From Flavobacterium algicola (GTDB taxonomy: Bacteria > Bacteroidota > Bacteroidia > Flavobacteriales > Flavobacteriaceae): a stretch of DNA of 64,000 nt. Positions 34,855 to 43,927 of the stretch are shown here, piece by piece. The notes below the pieces were generated by a model. It did not search any database. It saw only the letters and a program-made list of their open reading frames with translations, and had not been told where the DNA came from. Both the position numbers and the translations under genes were made by a program. The stretch is taken from contig NZ_JAJTUT010000001.1 in NCBI RefSeq assembly GCF_022399565.1, positions 919,336-983,335 of the forward strand, written 5' to 3'. Each line of letters starts with the position of its first letter. The first letter of the stretch is position 1.

Positions 34855-36096
34855 ATGTTTAAAGCATTAGAATCAAGAAATTTTAAAATATTTTTTTATG
34901 GTCAATCCATTTCCGTTATTGGGACCTGGCTACAAAAAACTGCCGTAAGCTGGATGGTGTATAGCATCACCAACTCTGTTTTCTTATTAGGACTTGTTAT
35001 GTTTTTCAGTATGATACCGTCACTATTTCTATCACCATTGGCCGGTAGTTTATTAAAAAAGTACGACAGGCATCGCGCAATGATCATTTTACAGTTTTTA
35101 GCCATGTTTCAAGCCGGGTTAATGGCGTTGGTCTTCTACAATAAAACATACAATATAGAGTTGATCATGGCCTTAACGTTGTTTCAAGGCGTCATCAATT
35201 CTTTCGACATGATTTGCCGGCAAACGATGATGGTCGAAATCGTTGATAACAAAGATAATTTGGCCAATGCCGTAGCATTAAACACCAGCTTAAGTAATCT
35301 TGCGCGAATTGCAGGTCCTGCTCTTGCGGGAATCCTTTTGCATAAATTTGGCGCAGATGTTTGTTTTATTGGGAATTTTTTGAGTTACATTCCTGTGTTG
35401 TTCTCGCTGTTTATGATGCGCCTAGCGTACCAGCCAAAATCCGCCCACAAGATCAAGATTTATAATGAATTTGTTGAAGGGCTTGATTATGTAAAAAACG
35501 AAGCGGAAATGGGGAAAATGCTTCTTTTACTAATATTTAGTAGTTTGTTTGTGACCTCATTCATAACCTTACTTCCTGTTTTTGCAAAAGATATATTTAA
35601 TGGTGACGCACAAACTTTCAGCTGGTTTGAAAGTGCAGCAGGAATTGGATCTCTTCTGTCTGCCATCTACTTAACCAATATAAAACAAGGAACAGATGTA
35701 ACTAAAATTACCCTAGCAGCCACCCTACTTCTAGGTAGCAGCATGATTCTACTGTCTTTTTCTCAAAGTATCGCTATAGCGATATTTTGCACGACACTTT
35801 GTGGACTAGGAATGATGGCGCAAACCTCATCTATAAATATTTATATTCAATTGAAAAGTGCCTCCCATATGCGTTCCCGAAGCATAAGCTATTTCATTAT
35901 GGCCTATCAAGGAATGTTACCTATTGGAAGTCTACTTATTGGAATTTTATCACACAACATTGGCGCAAGACTTACCGTAACGCTACAAGGAATTCTTTGC
36001 ATTGCAACTGCAATTGTGTTTTTGGTATATAAGAATAAAGAGAAAAGAAAAACGACACCACTACATAAAAATAGTGAAGAAGTCGTTCACCAATAA
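34855..36096 (+). CDS. MFS transporter (MFS_3/EntS-like)
   Basis: 413 residues with twelve hydrophobic segments. It starts with FKALESRNFKIFFYGQSISV, then IGTWLQKTAVSWMVYSI, which is typical of the MFS_3 group (enterobactin exporter EntS and relatives). The conserved loop between helices 2 and 3 reads SPLAGSLLKKYDRHRAMI. These proteins export small molecules by proton antiport. No biosynthetic cluster is nearby, so the substrate is unknown. Its stop lies 1 nt from the convergent asparaginase gene. Confidence 0.9.
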   Translation: MFKALESRNFKIFFYGQSISVIGTWLQKTAVSWMVYSITNSVFLLGLVMFFSMIPSLFLSPLAGSLLKKYDRHRAMIILQFLAMFQAGLMALVFYNKTYNIELIMALTLFQGVINSFDMICRQTMMVEIVDNKDNLANAVALNTSLSNLARIAGPALAGILLHKFGADVCFIGNFLSYIPVLFSLFMMRLAYQPKSAHKIKIYNEFVEGLDYVKNEAEMGKMLLLLIFSSLFVTSFITLLPVFAKDIFNGDAQTFSWFESAAGIGSLLSAIYLTNIKQGTDVTKITLAATLLLGSSMILLSFSQSIAIAIFCTTLCGLGMMAQTSSINIYIQLKSASHMRSRSISYFIMAYQGMLPIGSLLIGILSHNIGARLTVTLQGILCIATAIVFLVYKNKEKRKTTPLHKNSEEVVHQ

Positions 36097-36097
36097 C

Positions 36098-37129
36098 TTA
36101 GTCAGTCAACTCACCACGAAGTGATTTTTCGAATAAAACTTTAAAATCGGCATCATCATGATCCTGCTCAAGCAAGTACATTAATTTTGTAATGGCAGCC
36201 TCAGTAGTAATGTCTTTGCCCGAAATCACACCACTATTTTTGAGTCCTGTACTGGTTTCATATTGTCCCATCATAACACTTCCGGCAGGACATTGGGTAA
36301 CATTGATTACATGCAAACCATTCTTTATAGCGTTTTCAATCAAGGTTAAAAACCATTCCTCAGTCGGTGCATTTCCAGAACCATAGGTTTCTAGAACGAT
36401 TCCTTTTAAGCCTTTTATCGAAAGCATTGCAGCTAGTACAACTTCACTTATTCCTGGAAACAATTTCAAAATGGCAACATTTGTATTCAATGTAAATTGA
36501 ACCTTCAACTTCTCCTGAGAATCAACCTTGAGTAGTAATGATCGATTGGTTTTTAAATGCACACCCGATTCTACCAAACTAGGATAGTTGGGCGAATTAA
36601 AGGCCTGAAAATGTTCTGCATTTACCTTGGTCGTGCGATTGCCTCGATACAGTTTGTATTCAAAATACAAACAAACTTCTTGTATCACGCTCCTACCGTT
36701 CTCTCGCAAAGAAGCGACTTGAATAGCTGTAATTAAATTTTCTTTAGCATCAGTACGCAAATCACCTATTGGCAATTGCGAGCCAGTGAGTATTACAGGT
36801 TTGGAAAGATTCTCAAACATAAAGCTCAATGCCGAAGCAGTGTACGCCATAGTATCTGACCCATGTAGCACCACAAAGCCATCGAATTTTGTATAATTAT
36901 CTTGTATTATTGACGCTAAAGTCCCCAAAATCTCAGGATTCATATTAGACGAATCAATTGGAGTTTCAAACGAAACAGTCTCAATCTGGCAATCGAGTAA
37001 TTTAAGCTCGGGAACATGCTGTAAAAGCTGGCTAAAATTGAAAGCCACCAATGCTCCTGTTTCAAAATCCTTACTCATACCGATGGTTCCACCGGTATAA
37101 ATAAGTAGTATTTTAGTTTTTGACTGCAT
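36098..37129 (-). CDS. ansA: Type I L-asparaginase
   Basis: 343 residues. The nucleophile is T15 in IYTGGTIGMS; the second active-site threonine and Asp-Lys dyad region appears as VVLHGSDTMAYTAS and GSQLPIGDLRTDAKEN. No signal peptide is present, which fits a cytoplasmic type I asparaginase converting asparagine to aspartate and ammonia. Its start overlaps the end of the acyltransferase gene by 17 nt on the same strand, suggesting coupled translation with no obvious metabolic link. Confidence 0.93.
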   Translation of the reverse strand: MQSKTKILLIYTGGTIGMSKDFETGALVAFNFSQLLQHVPELKLLDCQIETVSFETPIDSSNMNPEILGTLASIIQDNYTKFDGFVVLHGSDTMAYTASALSFMFENLSKPVILTGSQLPIGDLRTDAKENLITAIQVASLRENGRSVIQEVCLYFEYKLYRGNRTTKVNAEHFQAFNSPNYPSLVESGVHLKTNRSLLLKVDSQEKLKVQFTLNTNVAILKLFPGISEVVLAAMLSIKGLKGIVLETYGSGNAPTEEWFLTLIENAIKNGLHVINVTQCPAGSVMMGQYETSTGLKNSGVISGKDITTEAAITKLMYLLEQDHDDADFKVLFEKSLRGELTD

Positions 37130-38273
37130 CTCTGTATTTTATACTATTCACCACTGGATTAGCATACATATTTAAAAAACTCTGTAAGGCTACTGGGTTT
37201 TCTTTATCGATACGCTTTTCCATTCGACGTTCAAAAAGCATTTTTTGATCTTCGGTGTATAAACTTGCGTAAGTATCGCTGTTATTTAACACATCGTAAG
37301 CAATGTAATTTGTTGGCCACAATCTGTAGTTACTCAAAATAGAGTCATCAATTGCTTGGGCAATCGCTTGTATTTGTTTATTTGTACTGTCGTTTTCAGT
37401 ACCAATTTCGTCAATGACATCTGTTAAAACATCACCAATGTGTATGTGAATGTGCTTCTTTTGTCCTAGAGCACCACTTAAAATTGTCATAAAATCTTCG
37501 TTAGCATCCTTTACGTAGACCTCATTATTAGCTTCTGCTAATATTTGTGGCATTTTTAGAGCGTCAGTTGGGTCATATTCATATGAGATAGATACGGGTA
37601 CAATTTTAATTTTCTTAAAATAGTCTATAATATTATCTTCATCAGATCCCATGGCAAGCATTTTTAAAACACCAGGATTTGTTGCATCGTTACCATCTTT
37701 GGTTCTACCTTCACGCTGCGCTATCCATACAGAACGGCACTCATGTGTGAGTAGGTGACCAATATATTCTGATAACGTTTTTGAACTTTGTAACATTTCT
37801 CTTGGACTCAACCCTCGTTGCACCAAAAAGTTACGATTCAACTTTGCCAAGTTCATTAAAAATGACTTTTTAACCAAATTGTCTCCAATAGCGGAAGCTG
37901 TCATTACCAATCCATATTCAAATAGAGAAGCATTCAATAAAGTAGTATCTAATAATATGTCTCTATGATTTGAAATAAACAAATAAGATTCACCTTTTTC
38001 TAATTTTTCGAAACCAGAAGTAGTAAGACCTTCGGAACTTTTCTTTAATAATGTTTGTACCGACTGGTATATAAAATTACACTGAAAATCACGTATCGAA
38101 TGGGTTTTTGCCAATAGTCCTCTCCAAGATGCATCATCGTCATCGGGAAAAGAAAAATCCATTAAAGATTTCATCATCGGATGATAAAGTAATTTTTTAA
38201 ATACTTCGTTTACCTCCGAATCATAAAAAGGTCGAATTGCGTCGAATTTTTGCATTATAGTTTTTTTAGTCAA
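37113..38273 (-). CDS. PlsC-like 1-acylglycerol-3-phosphate acyltransferase family protein
   Basis: 386 residues; an alternative ATG at 38255 removes six residues. The catalytic block is FISNHRDILLDTTLL (about residues 98-113), followed by the substrate-binding segment IAQREGRTKDGND and KIVPVSISYEY. The spacing between the block's His (H103) and final Asp (D109) is one residue longer than the HX4D of PlsC, and D105 could be a substitute; the residues GRTKD replace the common EGTRS. It probably acylates a lysophospholipid or related lipid at the inner membrane. Asparaginase overlaps its 3' end. Confidence 0.82.
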   Translation of the reverse strand: MTKKTIMQKFDAIRPFYDSEVNEVFKKLLYHPMMKSLMDFSFPDDDDASWRGLLAKTHSIRDFQCNFIYQSVQTLLKKSSEGLTTSGFEKLEKGESYLFISNHRDILLDTTLLNASLFEYGLVMTASAIGDNLVKKSFLMNLAKLNRNFLVQRGLSPREMLQSSKTLSEYIGHLLTHECRSVWIAQREGRTKDGNDATNPGVLKMLAMGSDEDNIIDYFKKIKIVPVSISYEYDPTDALKMPQILAEANNEVYVKDANEDFMTILSGALGQKKHIHIHIGDVLTDVIDEIGTENDSTNKQIQAIAQAIDDSILSNYRLWPTNYIAYDVLNNSDTYASLYTEDQKMLFERRMEKRIDKENPVALQSFLNMYANPVVNSIKYRDAVKN

Positions 38274-38316
38274 AGCAAAAGAACAAAAAAAAAGTTAAAC
38301 TAATGTAATTTCTAAT

Positions 38317-39084
38317 TTAAATCCCAAAAATTGATTTGGAATTTTCTGTCGTTTTTAAAGCAACCTCCTCAATAGAAACACCATATATGTCTGCCAGTTT
38401 TTGCGCAACATTTACAATGTAGCTACTTTCATTTCGTTTCCCACGAAAAGGGATTGGAGCCAAATAAGGTGAATCTGTTTCTAAGACAATGTGTTGCAAA
38501 TCAATTTGATGTAAAAACTGGTCTATTTTTCCATTCTTAAAAGTAACTACCCCTCCTATTCCTAATTTCATATTATAAGAAATTGCTTGGAGTGCCTGTT
38601 CATAATTGCCCGTAAAACAGTGAAAAATCCCAAATAATTCATCGGACTTTTCTTCCTCTAAAATAGCAAATACTTCATCAAAAGCATCTCGACAATGAAT
38701 TACGATTGGCAATTGATACTGCTTGGCCCACTTAATTTGAGTTCTAAAAGCTTCTTGTTGCTCAGCCAAATGTGATTTATCCCAATACAAATCAATCCCA
38801 ATTTCGCCAATAGCGTAGAATTTTCGTTGTTCTAATTCTTTCTTTACGTGGTTCAGTTCGTCGTGAAAATTCTCTTTGACATAAGTAGGATGCAATCCCA
38901 TCATTAAAAAAACCTCATTTGGATGTGCTTTTTCTAATGCATACATGCTTGCAGTTTGGCTAGAATCAATAGCTGGAATAAAAAACCGAGAAACTCCAGC
39001 ATCTATTGCACGCTGCACCATTTCATTGCGGTCTTCATTAAATTCCTCAGAATAGAGGTGAGTATGGGTATCTGTCAGTATCAT
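38317..39084 (-). CDS. TatD family metal-dependent DNase
   Basis: 255 residues. The HxH metal site is H7/H9 in LTDTHTHLYSEEFN, with EIGIDLYWD, PIVIHCRDAFDE, IFHCFTGNYEQA and ETDSPYLAP supplying the other ligands in the family order. TatD enzymes are 3'-5' exonucleases or endonucleases with repair-related roles. It begins its own transcript or continues into the acyltransferase gene 43 nt downstream; spacing permits either. Confidence 0.94.
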   Translation of the reverse strand: MILTDTHTHLYSEEFNEDRNEMVQRAIDAGVSRFFIPAIDSSQTASMYALEKAHPNEVFLMMGLHPTYVKENFHDELNHVKKELEQRKFYAIGEIGIDLYWDKSHLAEQQEAFRTQIKWAKQYQLPIVIHCRDAFDEVFAILEEEKSDELFGIFHCFTGNYEQALQAISYNMKLGIGGVVTFKNGKIDQFLHQIDLQHIVLETDSPYLAPIPFRGKRNESSYIVNVAQKLADIYGVSIEEVALKTTENSKSIFGI

Positions 39085-39194
39085 TATTGCGTTTTAAAAT
39101 GTAAAACTACAATTATTCATAAAGACCTACAAAACAACGATCACAATCTAATTACAATTTCTTTTGGTTCATTTATCGAACTAATTGATTATAA

Positions 39195-39935
39195 TTATCT
39201 AATCCAGGAATATTCTAATTTTTTCAGCAAAGCCTGCACAGCCACATGATCTTCATAATCCCCAGAAATAGTCTTTAATGTAGCTTGACATTTTTGATAG
39301 TCCTTTTGTTTTAACTGTAAGAGCGCCAAGTTCCAGCTGGCTCTATCCCTATTAGTAATATCCTTAGAGATTATATTTTCAAAAATCGGCTGTGCTTCTG
39401 TTAACCGGTTCATTTCCGTTAGTGCTATTGCATAATACAATGTTATCTCTGAAGTTGGATTTTGTTTTAGTACGATTTCAAATTGAGTAATTGTTTCACC
39501 ATAATTCTTACTGTTAAAATAATCTTGAGCTAATTTTAAATTGATATTTGTTTTATCATTCGATAAAAAACTAACCTTTTTATGCGCATTAAAATCTTCA
39601 AAAACTGGATTTGTACTTTGCATTAAGAAGTATACACCTAGTAATACCACTATCGAAGCCGCAACAGAATAATGCCACGGTTTGAGTAATCGAACAGTAG
39701 TGTCTTTATCCTCTCGACACTCATTAACTATTTTTGAGAGCTTCTGACGAAAGTTATGTTTGTCCTTTTCAACTCCGTATTTTAGCTGCAACTGAAAATC
39801 GGCATCCTTATAACCGTCAAAGGCGGTTGCCATGGTACAATCTCTTTTAAGTTTAGTCTGAAAAGTTTGTTTTTCTACATCCGACAATTCCTCATGAAGG
39901 TATTTATCGAATAAAATAAAGTTTTGGTCAGTCAT
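39195..39935 (-). CDS. Anti-sigma-factor-like TPR membrane protein
   Basis: 246 residues. The first 30 residues (LFDKYLHEELSDVEKQTFQ) resemble the zinc-less anti-sigma start of the FecR/RskA type. A single transmembrane helix follows at about 90-108 (YSVAASIVVLLGVYFLM), then three TPR-like repeats in the periplasm (YFNSKNYGETITQFEIVL). This topology fits a membrane sensor that holds a cytoplasmic sigma factor, but no ECF sigma gene is adjacent; the next gene upstream is 640 bp away. The function is inferred from architecture only. Confidence 0.68.
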   Translation of the reverse strand: MTDQNFILFDKYLHEELSDVEKQTFQTKLKRDCTMATAFDGYKDADFQLQLKYGVEKDKHNFRQKLSKIVNECREDKDTTVRLLKPWHYSVAASIVVLLGVYFLMQSTNPVFEDFNAHKKVSFLSNDKTNINLKLAQDYFNSKNYGETITQFEIVLKQNPTSEITLYYAIALTEMNRLTEAQPIFENIISKDITNRDRASWNLALLQLKQKDYQKCQATLKTISGDYEDHVAVQALLKKLEYSWIR

Positions 39936-40574
39936 GATTTTGGTTGGTTAAATGGTTTATTAATGGCTTAGTAACATTATCTAATTTATTTGCTAAACCA
40001 CTACAGAATAGTATGTAATTTTAAGTATAACTACAACCGAAATTGTAGCTTACTGAAGTTCTTATTATTTATATAAAAATTTCTAATAATTTATTCTGTC
40101 ATCACCATCTACACCAAAAATTCAACAAGCAAAGGAAACATAACAAATTATTTTTCAACTTTTGAATTAACTCCTAAACGAATTAAGTTCAAATTTTAAA
40201 CTCTGTTTTCTACATCATTTTAGTCAATAACTCAGCTCGGGGGCATTATAATTAAAACACCTATATCAGCAGTAAGCCTATAATTGCTACTGAATCTCTA
40301 TACAATTGATTAGAAAGTACTTATATTGGCGTTCTTCAATTTAATCAGACTACTAATGTAAAGAAACAAACTCAATTATCTTCGATTTTGAGGGGTTAAA
40401 ATTAGAAAATCGCATTCTTACCTCTCTATAAATCAGAAATTTACTTTCTTTTTTAATTTAAATTACGATTATCACATTCAATGACTACCGGTGTACTATT
40501 GCAACTCTAATTGCTATTCACTTCTATATAATGATCACTTTAAATTATCCTTCGTAAAATTCTTCAAGAACTAA
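39936..40574. other. Gene-free AT-rich region
   Basis: About 640 bp without a credible frame, RNA gene, terminator stem or repeat that I could detect on either strand. It should hold the promoter of the TPR protein gene; no TTG/TAnnTTTG pair was found in it. Confidence 0.5.
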
Positions 40575-41216
40575 CTAGACCAAACCATTTTTTATGGCAT
40601 AAATAGCTAGGCCTACTCTGCTTTTTACTTCAAATTTTTCAAATAAAGCATCTCTATAACCTTCAACTGTTCTGGGGCTGCAATTCATTTTATCTGCAAT
40701 CTCCTTATAATTTAATTCTAATGTTGTGTAGGCTAAGAATTCCATCTCCCGATCGGAAATTTTTATTGAACTAGTAACTTCTGTCTTTGCTTGACTCAAG
40801 GTTGCAAAAACTTTGTTAGTAACCCAGTCAGGATAATAGCAGCCATGATATACCAATTTATTTAAAGAATTTTCCAATTCGTTGGGATGAACATTTTTCA
40901 ACAAAAATGATTTGGCTCCATTTTGAATCATCTTTAACAGACTATCTTCATCATCCTGCATACTCAAAGCCATAACCAACACCTCGGGATGATTCTCTTT
41001 TAACCACAAGGCCGTTTCAAACCCATTCATAATAGGCATGCTAATATCCAGCATCACTATTGCTGGATAGTTAGCCTCTTTTTCAAATTTATCTTGAAGC
41101 TCTTTTCCATTTTCGCAGACGTATAGAATTTCAAAATTTTCAAATTTATTTATAATTTCCTGTAAAGCTTTAGCAATCAACAAGTGATCATCAACAATTA
41201 CTATCGACTTTTTCAT
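40575..41216 (-). CDS. NarL/FixJ-type response regulator
   Basis: 213 residues from the ATG at 41216. A frame start at 41234 adds six residues and overlaps the kinase, while 41216 leaves a one-base gap, so the shorter form is preferred. The receiver has the acid pair in IVIVDDHLL and phospho-acceptor D57 in IVMLDISMP. The C-terminal LuxR-type helix-turn-helix reads ISDREMEFLAYTTLELNYKE, then TVEGYRDALFEKFEVKSR. It is the transcription factor partner of the kinase encoded directly upstream. Confidence 0.92.
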   Translation of the reverse strand: MKKSIVIVDDHLLIAKALQEIINKFENFEILYVCENGKELQDKFEKEANYPAIVMLDISMPIMNGFETALWLKENHPEVLVMALSMQDDEDSLLKMIQNGAKSFLLKNVHPNELENSLNKLVYHGCYYPDWVTNKVFATLSQAKTEVTSSIKISDREMEFLAYTTLELNYKEIADKMNCSPRTVEGYRDALFEKFEVKSRVGLAIYAIKNGLV

Positions 41217-41217
41217 T

Positions 41218-42546
41218 TTAGTAGGGGATTTCAATTCGTAATTTTGTACCTATTTCCACATTGCTTTGCAAGTCAAAAACGCCTCCAATAAGTGAGATTC
41301 TTTTCATCATATTTTTTAAACCAATTCCTTTAACTATGGGAGATTTGGAATTAAATCCTTTACCGTCATCTGTCAAAGAAAGATGTAAAACATTTTTATC
41401 TACTTTTAGATCTATAGTTATCAAACTGCAAATGGCGTGCTTGATACTGTTCTGCGAAAACTCCTGAATAATACGTAATAGAATAATTTTAGTTTGATAT
41501 TCTAATATAAGATCTCGTAAATCTTCATTATAATGTAGTGTACATTTTTTAATCTTATTTATTTCTCTGCTTTCGCCTTCGATTAAATCAATGATTTTTT
41601 TGTTTTCAATTTCGTTATTTGTCAATGATTTAGATAATAACCTCAACTCAGACAAAGCCGAATTGATAGTTACATTGACATCCTCAATTTTTTTGATCAT
41701 TTCTTGAGGTATGTTTTCTAAGGTTAATTGCTGTATACCAATACTCGCTAAAATAAGTTTTTGGCCAATATTGTCATGGATCTCTCTTCCTAGGTACTGC
41801 ATTGTTTGTTGTTGCATCTCTTGCTCAACAATAACTAATTGTTTTTGATGCAGAATTTCTGTTCTTTTCTTTTGTTTGTCGGTGCTAATAATTTTATAAA
41901 TAAAAGCTGTGGCAAAACATATATTCTCAAGCACATACCCTATACATATATACTGAAACCCTAAAAATGTACTGTTCTCATAGTTTAAAGTAACATCGTA
42001 AAAAGCTAATAATGAAAATATTAAAAATATAAATAAGGCTGCAAAAATTAATTTCAAATTACCATTTGAAAGGTTTTTTGCCAAATTGACCAGAAACACG
42101 ACTACTATTGCATATACTACAATTCGAGATATTTCGAAAAAAATACCAATATTGTTATTTAGCTTAGACTGAACTACTGCCGTTATCAAATATAATAGAA
42201 GCAGAACAGCATAGGTCTTAATGATCCAAAACATTTTTTTGAACTTTTCATTTTCCACAACTATTGAATAATAGGCAAAAGTGGTATGAAAAAAATAAGA
42301 CAATACCTGAATAGGATCATATATGTACCCAGTAATTTCAAACAGAAGTGAATCTTTGGAAACTTGCTGTCCATAATTAATAAAGACAGCGGCAATGTAT
42401 ATGACTGTCGTTAAGACATATCCTAAATAAAAAAAGTACGGTTTTGACTTAAAATAATAATTTAAAAAAAAACTAATGAACCCCACGATACATAAAAAAC
42501 CGAGGGTAAAGAAACACATTATAAAAAATAGAATATGATCTGACAT
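41218..42546 (-). CDS. Membrane sensor histidine kinase (HisKA_3 type)
   Basis: 442 residues. Residues 1-215 form seven hydrophobic segments with short loops, resembling the 7TM membrane sensor type rather than a periplasmic ligand domain. A coiled coil leads to the HisKA_3 dimerisation domain with H257 in YLGREIHDNIGQK. The HATPase domain closes the protein (RIIQEFSQNSIKHA, SLTDDGKGFN, GIGLKNMMKRI). This kinase group pairs with NarL-type regulators, and such a gene follows after 1 nt. The signal is unknown. Confidence 0.9.
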   Translation of the reverse strand: MSDHILFFIMCFFTLGFLCIVGFISFFLNYYFKSKPYFFYLGYVLTTVIYIAAVFINYGQQVSKDSLLFEITGYIYDPIQVLSYFFHTTFAYYSIVVENEKFKKMFWIIKTYAVLLLLYLITAVVQSKLNNNIGIFFEISRIVVYAIVVVFLVNLAKNLSNGNLKLIFAALFIFLIFSLLAFYDVTLNYENSTFLGFQYICIGYVLENICFATAFIYKIISTDKQKKRTEILHQKQLVIVEQEMQQQTMQYLGREIHDNIGQKLILASIGIQQLTLENIPQEMIKKIEDVNVTINSALSELRLLSKSLTNNEIENKKIIDLIEGESREINKIKKCTLHYNEDLRDLILEYQTKIILLRIIQEFSQNSIKHAICSLITIDLKVDKNVLHLSLTDDGKGFNSKSPIVKGIGLKNMMKRISLIGGVFDLQSNVEIGTKLRIEIPY

Positions 42547-42774
42547 AATATATTATAAAGGATGACCAAATTAATGATTTCTATTTAAATCGACTCTGTT
42601 TATAAGGAAACATTACTGGGTTCTTTAACGGTTTTTTATTGGGTTTTTTGACGGTACACTTAAATGTAAATTTTTTTATTACCTTCAATAAACCTGGAGA
42701 TTAGGTCTGTTGTAAACCAAAAATAATGATTTTTGAATATGTTTAATTGCGCTTAGTGGCTGAAAATTAAGAAC

Positions 42775-42812
42775 AAAAAAAAGGCTGTCTCGAAAATATC
42801 GAGACAGCCTTT
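42775..42812 (-). terminator. Terminator after leuB
   Basis: AAGGCTGTCTCG and CGAGACAGCCTT form a perfect 12-bp stem with loop AAAATAT, starting about 20 nt beyond the leuB stop. On the minus strand the stem is followed by a run of T. Confidence 0.85.
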
Positions 42813-42830
42813 ATAAATAGTCTTTGACGA

Positions 42831-43886
42831 TTATATATTTGCAGCTAACCAGTCACCAACTTCTTTAGTTCCGTAAGCTTTTCCTCCATCGGCTAAATCT
42901 TCAGTAACCATACCAGCTTCTAGCGCTTTGTTTACTGCGTCTCTCATAGCTTTTCCTTCTTCCATCAAGCCAAAGTTTTCAAACATCATCGCTGCTGACA
43001 AAACAGTTGCCATAGGGTTAGCGATATCTAAACCTGTTGCTTGTGGATATGATCCGTGAATAGGCTCAAACAAAGACACCTCAGCTCCCATAGATGCAGA
43101 TGGCATTAATCCCATTGATCCAGAAATTACAGAAGCTTCGTCCGTTAAGATATCTCCAAACAAGTTCTCAGTGATTAACACATCATAAGAGTTTGGCCAT
43201 TGCACCAAACGCATAGCAACTGCATCAACAAATTCATAAGAAACAGTTACTTCTGGATAATCTTTTTCCATTGCCTGTACTGTTTCTCTCCACAAACGTG
43301 AAGTTTCAAGTACGTTAGCTTTATCTACGCAACATAATCTTTTGCTACGTGTCATCGCTAATTCAAAACCTTTTTTAGCCAAACGTTGTACTTCATGTCT
43401 TGTATATACACAATTGTCAAAAGCAGTTTCTCCACCGTCTCTTCTTCCTTTTTCTCCAAAATAGATTCCACCAGTTAATTCTCTTAAGAAAACTAAATCA
43501 GTTCCTTCTATACGTTCTCTTTTTAATGGAGATTTATCCAATAAAGATGGAAAAGTAAAAGTAGGTCTTACGTTTGCAAACAAACCTAAAGCCTTACGCA
43601 TTTTTAACAAACCTTGCTCTGGACGTACAGGTGCAGAAGGATCGTTATCGTATTTTGGGTGACCAATAGCACCAAACAAAACAGCATCAGCATTTTTACA
43701 AATTTCGTGAGTTGTATCTGGATAAGGTTCTCCAACTGCATCAATCGCAGCAGCACCAGTTAAAGCTGGTTTCCAAGTGATTTCATGTCCAAATTTTTGT
43801 GCAATTGCATCTGATACTTTTACTGCTTGATCAATTACTTCTGGTCCGATTCCGTCCCCTGCTAAAAGTGCGATATTTAATTTCAT
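42831..43886 (-). CDS. leuB: 3-isopropylmalate dehydrogenase
   Basis: 351 residues. It opens with LNIALLAGDGIGPEVIDQAV; further conserved blocks are LFGAIGHPKYD, LVFLRELTGGIYFGEKG, CVDKANVLETSRLWR and ENLFGDILTDEASV (the metal aspartates), then EPIHGSYPQATG. It oxidises and decarboxylates 3-isopropylmalate with NAD in leucine synthesis. It is the last gene of the leu cluster, 41 nt after the leuA-like gene, and is followed by a terminator. Confidence 0.97.
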   Translation of the reverse strand: MKLNIALLAGDGIGPEVIDQAVKVSDAIAQKFGHEITWKPALTGAAAIDAVGEPYPDTTHEICKNADAVLFGAIGHPKYDNDPSAPVRPEQGLLKMRKALGLFANVRPTFTFPSLLDKSPLKRERIEGTDLVFLRELTGGIYFGEKGRRDGGETAFDNCVYTRHEVQRLAKKGFELAMTRSKRLCCVDKANVLETSRLWRETVQAMEKDYPEVTVSYEFVDAVAMRLVQWPNSYDVLITENLFGDILTDEASVISGSMGLMPSASMGAEVSLFEPIHGSYPQATGLDIANPMATVLSAAMMFENFGLMEEGKAMRDAVNKALEAGMVTEDLADGGKAYGTKEVGDWLAANI

Positions 43887-43927
43887 TATTTTTTATTTAT
43901 ATTACTAATTCGTTTCTTTTTTATTTA

